From positions 1-5,540 of the forward strand of contig JAAXWV010000101.1 in NCBI GenBank assembly GCA_013334845.1: a DNA stretch of 5,540 nucleotides, given 5' to 3'. Position numbers and translations under genes: made by a program. How positions within the stretch are numbered: position 1 is the first letter of the stretch; each line of letters starts with the position of its first letter. The stretch comes from Candidatus Roizmanbacteria bacterium. GTDB taxonomy: Bacteria > Patescibacteriota > Microgenomatia > UBA1406 > GWC2-37-13. The notes under the pieces are model-generated. The model did no database searches and had not been told where the DNA came from. It saw nothing but the letters and a program-made list of their open reading frames with translations. Positions 1-4,700 of the stretch are shown piece by piece.

Positions 1-2
1 CA

Positions 3-299
3 GAACAGATAGCGGCAGTAAAAGAATACGAATCCGAAGGAAAGACATTGCTTGCCGGAATTTATATGATGAAAATTGCAACAAGCTCAATGTCTGCTGT
101 AACATTATCCCCAAAAGCTCATTCACTTTTGGATGATGCACAAAAAAGCCAACCGGGTAATCCTCGTCCGTACATAATTCGTGGAACAATGAAATATCAA
201 ACGCCTGGAATTTTTGGCGGAAGCTACGAGGATGCAGTAAAAAATTTCTCAAGAGAAAAATATTACCCGTTTCCCCCCTTCACCTTTTGCTTCAGTTAA
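3..299 (+). CDS. C-terminal part of a TPR-like protein, cut at the left edge and spliced onto foreign sequence
   Basis: The frame is open from the window's left edge (first full codon at 3), so the true start lies outside. Residues 1 to about 80 of the visible part read as helical-repeat protein: a helix ending LLDDAQKSQPGNPRPYIIRG, then KYQTPGIFGGSYEDAVKNF. The pattern 'NPR.Y...G....TP..FGG....A' is what I know from TPR-type hypothetical proteins of Bacteroidota and relatives, which help bind partner proteins; no catalytic role can be given. After about residue 80 the reading turns into SREKYYPFPPFTFCFS and stops at 297-299. This tail is the out-of-frame reading of the mraY remnant, so the natural C-terminus is missing. 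There is no functional link to the cell-wall genes downstream. A hand count gives about 41% G+C for the first 240 bases, so composition alone does not mark it as foreign. The family call is moderate; the truncation is well supported. Confidence 0.5.
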   Translation, partial: EQIAAVKEYESEGKTLLAGIYMMKIATSSMSAVTLSPKAHSLLDDAQKSQPGNPRPYIIRGTMKYQTPGIFGGSYEDAVKNFSREKYYPFPPFTFCFS

Positions 300-391
300 G
301 AGGATGGGAAGAACCAAAAATTGTCATGCGTTTCTGGATACTCTCAATTATCTTTTCAATCCTCGGCCTCATGATCGCATTCATGAAGTAA
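242..391 (+). pseudogene. mraY: 3' remnant of mraY (phospho-N-acetylmuramoyl-pentapeptide transferase), about 49 codons
   Basis: MraY is the polytopic membrane enzyme that moves phospho-MurNAc-pentapeptide from UDP to undecaprenyl phosphate, giving lipid I. Only its C-terminal end is present, in frame 2, ending with TAA at 389-391. The reading runs KRKILPVSPLHLLLQLRGW, then EEPKIVMRFW, then a hydrophobic helix ILSIIFSILGLMIAFMK. This matches the family's end, as in E. coli: MAPIHHHYELKGWPEP followed by VRFWIISL and a last helix. Its place immediately before murD is the standard dcw position. The frame stays open upstream of 242, but what it reads there does not resemble MraY, and the TPR-like protein occupies that DNA in another frame; the left boundary is therefore approximate. 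The usual HHH motif is H-L-L here. The piece cannot be active alone. It is either a true relic or the correct end of an intact mraY wrongly joined during assembly. Confidence 0.85.
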
Positions 392-419
392 GACATTTAG
401 CTCGACAAAATGCTACAAT
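390..419 (+). promoter_or_regulatory. Putative extended -10 promoter for leaderless murD
   Basis: TACAAT at 414-419 matches the sigma-70 -10 consensus at five of six positions and is preceded by TG at 411-412 (TGnTACAAT, an extended -10). A weak -35 candidate AAGACA (390-395, four of six) sits 18 bases upstream, overlapping the mraY stop. Six bases separate the hexamer from the ATG at 426, so transcription would begin at or next to the start codon. The same element, with the same spacing, occurs before murG. Confidence 0.6.
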
Positions 420-425
420 GTATAT

Positions 426-1763
426 ATGAATACTCTTACGACTCTTCGTAATCAGTTTGCCGGCAAACGAATACTTGTGGTAGGACTGGGTTTTAACGGG
501 GGCGGAGTGGGACTTGTCAATTTTTTTACTTCGTTAGAGAGTCATGTAACTATCACCGATAATAAGACAAAAGAAGAGCTGGAGTCATCGCTCATCCAAA
601 TAAAATCATCTGACGTGACTTTGAAACTCGGAGGACATTCTCAGGAAGACTTCCTCTATGCTGACTATATTTTTAAGGGGCCTTCTGTTCCTTGGAATAT
701 GCCATATATTGTGGAAGCAGAAAAGAGGGGTATTCCTGTCGAGATGGAAGCTTCATTCTTCGCTTCTATATGTCCGGCTCCTATTGTGGGAGTGACCGGC
801 ACCCGAGGAAAATCAACTACGTCATCGATTATTTATCAGTTGCTTCTTGACAATGGATACCGTACACATCTTGGAGGTAATGTATCACAGGTATCAACCA
901 TATCGCTACTTAATGATCTAGATAACCGATCCGTCGTTGTGCTGGAATTATCTTCTTGGCAGTTGTCCGGTTTCCATCGACGCAAAATTTCTCCACACGT
1001 AGCTGTTTTAACCAATCTCTATCCGGATCATCTTAACTTTTATCACAACATGGATGCTTATTTTTACGATAAAAAAGCTATCTATCAGTATCAGAAAGCG
1101 GGAGATGTTTTTGTATACCATAAATTACTTGAACCACTACTCGATAAAAAGGAAATAAAAGCAAAGCCTCTCACATTCGATGCAAAGACATTTTCTGAGC
1201 AGCTAATAAACCTGCGCGGGGAACACAACTATGCCAATGCGGGCGCGGCGCTCAAAGTCAGTGAAGCTTTTAATATTGATATCGTGCAAGCAATGAAAAG
1301 TATCAGGAAATTTGCAGGATTGCCATACCGCCAACAGATAATTCGAAAAATGGATCGTCTGATATTTATTAACGACACATCATCTACGACGCCGGTTGCG
1401 GCAGTTCAGGCGATAAAATCGTTTTCAGATAAACCTATTATTCAGTTTCTAGGCGGGAATGCCAAAAGACTGCCTACCGACGAACTACTTCATGAGTTGG
1501 AAAAAGTTGAACATATAGTACTTTTAGCAGGTTCGTTCACCGACGAAATTATAGACAGACTTAGAGAATTATATCCCGAAAAGTTGAGTCCTATTTATGA
1601 TAATTTGTCAGAGGCAGTTCGGGAGGGAATTCGGCTGGCCAAGATAATGAATACCGAGACATATCTTCTTTTTTCTCCGGGTGCCACCTCATTTGCGATG
1701 TTCAAAAATGAGTTTCATCGTGGTGACGAATTTAACAGAATTGTACTGGGAATAAAGGAATAA
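426..1763 (+). CDS. murD: UDP-N-acetylmuramoylalanine--D-glutamate ligase (MurD)
   Basis: This cytoplasmic ATP-dependent ligase adds D-glutamate to UDP-MurNAc-L-Ala. At 445 residues it has full family length and the three Mur-ligase domains. The N-terminal Rossmann-like domain has a glycine-rich turn (VGLGFNGGG, 19-27) and the substrate loop GPSVP (85-89). The central ATPase domain has the P-loop GTRGKSTT (125-132), ELSSWQL (174-180), LTNLYPDHLNFY (195-206) and a KKAIY segment (216-220) whose lysine probably corresponds to the carbamylated one. The segment LRGEHNYANAGAAL (263-276) leads into the C-terminal domain, which has NDTSSTTP (316-323), GGNAKRLP (343-350) and SPGATSFAMFKNEFHRGDEF (417-436). 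The P-loop has Arg where most MurD proteins have Asn (GTNGKST), which I take to be common in this lineage. ATG 426 is chosen because it lies six bases after the -10 hexamer and the alignment starts there. No Shine-Dalgarno sequence is visible. ftsW starts 13 bases after the stop. Confidence 0.95.
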   Translation: MNTLTTLRNQFAGKRILVVGLGFNGGGVGLVNFFTSLESHVTITDNKTKEELESSLIQIKSSDVTLKLGGHSQEDFLYADYIFKGPSVPWNMPYIVEAEKRGIPVEMEASFFASICPAPIVGVTGTRGKSTTSSIIYQLLLDNGYRTHLGGNVSQVSTISLLNDLDNRSVVVLELSSWQLSGFHRRKISPHVAVLTNLYPDHLNFYHNMDAYFYDKKAIYQYQKAGDVFVYHKLLEPLLDKKEIKAKPLTFDAKTFSEQLINLRGEHNYANAGAALKVSEAFNIDIVQAMKSIRKFAGLPYRQQIIRKMDRLIFINDTSSTTPVAAVQAIKSFSDKPIIQFLGGNAKRLPTDELLHELEKVEHIVLLAGSFTDEIIDRLRELYPEKLSPIYDNLSEAVREGIRLAKIMNTETYLLFSPGATSFAMFKNEFHRGDEFNRIVLGIKE

Positions 1764-1765
1764 AT

Positions 1766-1771
1766 TACAAA
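1766..1771 (+). promoter_or_regulatory. Weak -10-like site directly before ftsW
   Basis: TACAAA (1766-1771) lies in the 13-base murD/ftsW gap, five bases before the ATG at 1777. It resembles the TACAAT elements before murD and murG, but it is one base closer, has no TG extension and no convincing -35. An AAGGAA (1755-1760) ends 16 bases before the ATG, too far for ordinary Shine-Dalgarno pairing. It may be a leaderless start signal or chance in AT-rich sequence. Confidence 0.25.
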
Positions 1772-1776
1772 TCTCT

Positions 1777-2865
1777 ATGAAACTACTGCATAAAAGCTCG
1801 TTTCTAACGACGCTTTTTTTCCTACCTCTTGCACTTGCTATTTTTGGCGTTTTTTTTGTTTTTGAAGCCTCATCAATCCGTAGTTTATCAGAGTATGGCG
1901 AAAGCTTCCGTTATGCAAAGCTTCAGTTACTTTGGATCGTTATCGGCTTTATTACTATGGCGGTAGTTTCAAAGATAGATTATCACAAGTGGTATTACTT
2001 TGCTTTTCTTATGATGGGCGGCACAATTATGTTACTTGTAGCGGTACTTATTCCGGCACTAGGCCATTCTGCAGGGGGAGCTCGTCGGTGGATCGACCTC
2101 GGTTTTTTTAATCTCCAACCTACTGAGTTTGCAAAAGTAGCTTCTATTATTTATCTTTCGTCGTGGTTTATCCATCGAGAGCGGAAACGATTTTTTTCCT
2201 TTCTTATTTTACTATGCATTTTGATGGGTCTTATCATGTTGCAGCCAGATATGGGTACGGCTATTATTATTTTTTCGCTTAGCATTGGCATCTATTTTTT
2301 AGCGGGAATAGAACTCCATTACTTACTGTATTTTCTCCCTGTTTCCGTCGCAGCATTTCTCTTAATGGTGAAGCTGTCTCCTTATCGTTTCCAGCGCCTA
2401 ACTGCCTTTTTGAATCCTGATGAAAATACTCAAGGCGTTGCTTATCATATCCACCAAGTACTTATTTCACTGACGAATGGCGGTTTGTGGGGGCAAGGGT
2501 TTGGAGCGTCGCGTCAAAAATACTTATTTCTTCCGGAGGCACATACTGATTCCATTTTTGCCATTATTGGAGAGGAGATTGGTTTCATCGGATCTATCGG
2601 TCTGATTATTGCATTCATTGTACTTATATACCAGCTTTTCAAAATAAGTGAAATGGCGCCAGATCGTTTTGGACGTTTGCTTGCAGGAGGAATTTTTGTA
2701 TTTTTTTCGCTTCAAATTATTGTCAATCTCGGTTCTATGGTTAGTATCATGCCAATGACAGGAGTGCCTTTGCCTTTCATTTCATACGGTGGTTCCAATT
2801 TGCTCACTTCGTTCTTTCTTGCAGGTGTGGCGATAAATATCGGACGACAGAGTAAGATGTCATAA
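1777..2865 (+). CDS. ftsW: Septal peptidoglycan polymerase FtsW (SEDS family)
   Basis: FtsW is the polytopic SEDS glycosyltransferase that polymerises lipid II at the division site, usually with a class B penicillin-binding protein. The product has 362 residues, normal for the family, with roughly ten hydrophobic segments beginning at about 10-30. Family signatures appear in order: GARRWIDLG (101-109) with LQPTEFAK (113-120), QPDMGTA (156-162), SPYRFQRLTAFLNP (201-214), the long extracellular-loop motif around FLPEAHTDSIFAIIGEEIGF (251-270), and PMTGVPLPFISYGGSNLL (326-343). D258 in HTDS corresponds to the catalytic aspartate of FtsW/RodA. FtsW and RodA are hard to separate by sequence alone; the position between murD and murG in the dcw order, and the PEAHTD form of the motif, favour FtsW. 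The ATG at 1777 gives a short cytoplasmic N-terminus before the first helix. The stop is 27 bases before murG. Runs of seven or eight T encode phenylalanine-rich helices. Confidence 0.94.
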   Translation: MKLLHKSSFLTTLFFLPLALAIFGVFFVFEASSIRSLSEYGESFRYAKLQLLWIVIGFITMAVVSKIDYHKWYYFAFLMMGGTIMLLVAVLIPALGHSAGGARRWIDLGFFNLQPTEFAKVASIIYLSSWFIHRERKRFFSFLILLCILMGLIMLQPDMGTAIIIFSLSIGIYFLAGIELHYLLYFLPVSVAAFLLMVKLSPYRFQRLTAFLNPDENTQGVAYHIHQVLISLTNGGLWGQGFGASRQKYLFLPEAHTDSIFAIIGEEIGFIGSIGLIIAFIVLIYQLFKISEMAPDRFGRLLAGGIFVFFSLQIIVNLGSMVSIMPMTGVPLPFISYGGSNLLTSFFLAGVAINIGRQSKMS

Positions 2866-2886
2866 ATCACTGTTCTTTGTTACAAT
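2857..2886 (+). promoter_or_regulatory. Putative extended -10 promoter for leaderless murG
   Basis: TACAAT (2881-2886) with TG at 2878-2879 forms TGTTACAAT, followed by GTA and ending three bases before ATG 2893. The nine bases TACAATGTA and their distance to the ATG are identical to those before murD. A weak -35 candidate ATGTCA (2857-2862, four of six) lies 18 bases upstream, inside the last codons of ftsW. Six bases between the -10 and the ATG imply a transcript starting at the start codon, giving murG and the genes after it their own promoter inside the cluster. Confidence 0.6.
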
Positions 2887-2892
2887 GTACTC

Positions 2893-4008
2893 ATGAAGAT
2901 ACTTATAACTGGTGGGCATCTTGCGCCAGCATTGGCAGTCATAGATGGTATCAGAGAAAATAAGGAGTTGTCGAAAACTACATCAATCGTATTTGTAGGG
3001 AGAAAATACGCGCAGTATACAGATAAGAAGCCCACTCTTGAGTATCAGGAAATTACTTCTCGAAATATTCCCTTTTTCCATCTGAAGGCAGGGCGACTTA
3101 ATCGATCAGTGTCGATTCGCTCTCTAGCTGGAGTAATGCGAGTACCTGAAGGATTTTTCCAGGCATATCATATTCTTAATAAAGAGAAACCTGATATTGT
3201 TCTCAGTTTTGGGGGATATTTAGCCCTTCCTGTTGCCGTTGTGAGTAGGCTTTTTGGTATACCCGTTTATACTCATGAACAGACGGTACATCCAGGTCTT
3301 GCAAATAGATTGATTGCCGCTTTTGCTCAAAAAGTATTTATTTCATTCCCGCAATCACGTAAGTATTTTCCGCGGAGAAAAATTTACATGAGTGGAAATC
3401 CGGTTCGCAAGCAGATTCATGAAAATAAAAAATTATCATACATTCCTTCCGGAAGAGGCAAAATCATATATATAACTGGCGGTTCTCTCGGTTCGCATAG
3501 TATCAATGCACATATTGAGGAGATACTCAACGCACTACTGTCACGGTATATAGTCATTCATCAGACAGGAAATGTTACGGAATTTGATGATTTTAATCGA
3601 CTTACAAAAGTGCGCAATAAATTACCTCCTGAGCTTAAAGAGCGATATGTACTCAAGGAACATATCCCGAGCTATGAAAACGGGGGAGTATATAAAGCTG
3701 CGGATCTTGTTATTAGTCGGGCAGGTGCAAATACTTTTTTTGATCTCATTGCTCTTAAAAAACCAGCAATTCTCATCCCGTTGCCATGGTCAGCCAACGG
3801 CGAGCAGGAAAAACAGGCGAAGATTTTATGTGACGCTCAAGCTGCTGAGATATTCGATCAGGCAGATACTTCTGATCATTTACTAGAATTGGTTGATTCC
3901 ATGATGGGGAAATTGCACGACTATGAGGAACACTACGCTCAGTTATCAGGCATTTACCAAAAAGATGCGGTTCAAACAATCATTCAAACCATTTTTAAAA
4001 CGGCTTAG
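2893..4008 (+). CDS. murG: UDP-N-acetylglucosamine--lipid I GlcNAc transferase (MurG)
   Basis: MurG is a GT-B glycosyltransferase on the inner face of the cytoplasmic membrane. It transfers GlcNAc from UDP-GlcNAc to lipid I, making lipid II, the substrate of the FtsW encoded just upstream. The 371 residues form two Rossmann-like domains. The N-terminal acceptor domain shows TGGHLAPALAV (6-16), SFGGYLALPVAVVSRLFG (105-122) and HEQTVHPGLANRL (128-140). The linker GNPVRK (168-173) leads to the C-terminal UDP-GlcNAc domain with ITGGSLGSHSIN (194-205), EHIPSYE (256-262), SRAGANTFFDL (275-285) and a downstream GEQEKQA (303-309). Compared with the usual family, the first glycine loop is about four residues shorter, HEQN is HEQT, GGSQG is GGSLG, and the Glu that binds the donor ribose (E269 in E. 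coli) is replaced by Asp (D284). The overall fold signature is intact, so I expect a working enzyme. There is no Shine-Dalgarno sequence. The 3' end overlaps ftsQ. Confidence 0.93.
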   Translation: MKILITGGHLAPALAVIDGIRENKELSKTTSIVFVGRKYAQYTDKKPTLEYQEITSRNIPFFHLKAGRLNRSVSIRSLAGVMRVPEGFFQAYHILNKEKPDIVLSFGGYLALPVAVVSRLFGIPVYTHEQTVHPGLANRLIAAFAQKVFISFPQSRKYFPRRKIYMSGNPVRKQIHENKKLSYIPSGRGKIIYITGGSLGSHSINAHIEEILNALLSRYIVIHQTGNVTEFDDFNRLTKVRNKLPPELKERYVLKEHIPSYENGGVYKAADLVISRAGANTFFDLIALKKPAILIPLPWSANGEQEKQAKILCDAQAAEIFDQADTSDHLLELVDSMMGKLHDYEEHYAQLSGIYQKDAVQTIIQTIFKTA

Positions 4009-4696
4009 TTTCTACCTTATAGTGATAGGTGTCTGTTGCATTCCATTTGCTACATGGCTATTTATATCTCACTTTTTCGCAATCCGTAATATCGAAATCA
4101 TAAAAAAGAATAAAGACTTTAATCTCAATGGAGTTACGACATTATCCCGCCAAAATTTACTTATACTCGATGAAAAAAAGATTGCTGATATACTCTATGA
4201 AGCTAATCCTACTATTTCTCGAATTACGGTGACCAAAAAATACCCCGCTACACTCATAGTGACTATCGATACGTTTGAACCGTTTGCAGTGCTGGGTCAG
4301 ACAGATAGTTTTTTTGTATTGAGCCAGGACGGACGGGTGCTTTCAAAATCGCGCCAAAATTCACTTAATTTACCGGTGCTAACTTACTATCAAAAGTACC
4401 CATTTGAATCCGTTCCTGTTGGATCCCATCTTGATTCACATGATATTCTTACATCACTTTACTTTATAAATCTTGCCCAAACGTCAGGATATCCAATCAT
4501 TAGTATTGATATCCGTTCAGAAAATGTGATAGCATTACATGGAGAGTCAACGAACTTCTTATTTTCAGCAGTAAAAGAGAAAGCACTGCAGGAGTATCAG
4601 TTTATGACAATAGCTAAACAGTTTAAAATTGAAGGCAAAAAAATCAGCACCATAGATGTACGATTTGACAAGCCGGTAGTCGAAGTTGCACAATAA
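3965..4696 (+). CDS. ftsQ: Cell division protein FtsQ/DivIB
   Basis: FtsQ/DivIB is a bitopic divisome protein that links FtsB/FtsL with other division proteins. From the ATG at 3965 it has 243 residues: a basic cytoplasmic tail (MRFKQSFKPFLKR), one membrane helix at about 15-37, a POTRA domain at about 38-107, and a beta-rich FtsQ domain. The POTRA part contains FAIRNIEII after the helix and ends in NPTISRITVTKKYPATLIV and a following DTFEPFAVL, the usual 'P.I....V.K.YP.TL.V.I.E..P.A' pattern. FVLSQDGRVL and LPVLT follow, and STIDVRFDKPVV is near the end. Sequence conservation in this family is low, so position and architecture carry much of the call. An upstream in-frame ATG at 3923 would add 14 residues and lengthen the overlap with murG from 44 to 86 bases; neither start has a good Shine-Dalgarno sequence or a clear TACAAT element. 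I prefer 3965 because of the shorter overlap. Translational coupling to murG is likely. ftsA begins four bases after the stop. Confidence 0.85.
   Translation: MRFKQSFKPFLKRLSFYLIVIGVCCIPFATWLFISHFFAIRNIEIIKKNKDFNLNGVTTLSRQNLLILDEKKIADILYEANPTISRITVTKKYPATLIVTIDTFEPFAVLGQTDSFFVLSQDGRVLSKSRQNSLNLPVLTYYQKYPFESVPVGSHLDSHDILTSLYFINLAQTSGYPIISIDIRSENVIALHGESTNFLFSAVKEKALQEYQFMTIAKQFKIEGKKISTIDVRFDKPVVEVAQ
4689..4694 (+). promoter_or_regulatory. Weak -10-like site directly before ftsA
   Basis: CACAAT (4689-4694) ends six bases before the ftsA ATG at 4701, the same distance as TACAAT before murD and murG. It overlaps the last codons and stop of ftsQ, so coding constraint may explain it. The first base departs from the consensus, and neither a TG extension nor a -35 is convincing. 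It is recorded only because the spacing repeats. Confidence 0.25.
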
Positions 4697-4700
4697 TATT

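Noticed and set aside
266..282. A six-C run at the point where the TPR frame gives way to the mraY frame, suggesting a simple homopolymer frameshift in one gene.
   Set aside because: The proteins on the two sides belong to unrelated families, and the mraY frame is already open and MraY-like before the run, from about 242. One indel cannot reconcile them.
392..413. Search for a terminator between mraY and murD.
   Set aside because: The gap is only 34 bases and shows no GC-rich hairpin followed by a T run.
1811..1860. Runs of seven and eight T near the start of ftsW, possible phase-variation tracts.
   Set aside because: They encode phenylalanine in the first membrane helix of an essential gene in AT-rich sequence, and no alternative frame gives a meaningful product.
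2610..2625. A TACAAT on the minus strand inside ftsW, a possible antisense promoter.
   Set aside because: The hexamer alone is common in AT-rich DNA. The nearby minus-strand ATG is at the wrong distance and opens no credible gene.
2524..2715. A 63-codon minus-strand reading frame opposite ftsW.
   Set aside because: It is antisense to conserved FtsW motifs, low in complexity and without a start signal or family resemblance; a shadow of the real gene.
3572..3886. A 104-codon + strand reading frame inside murG.
   Set aside because: It lies wholly within the well-supported MurG C-terminal domain in another frame, and its translation shows no recognisable motif.
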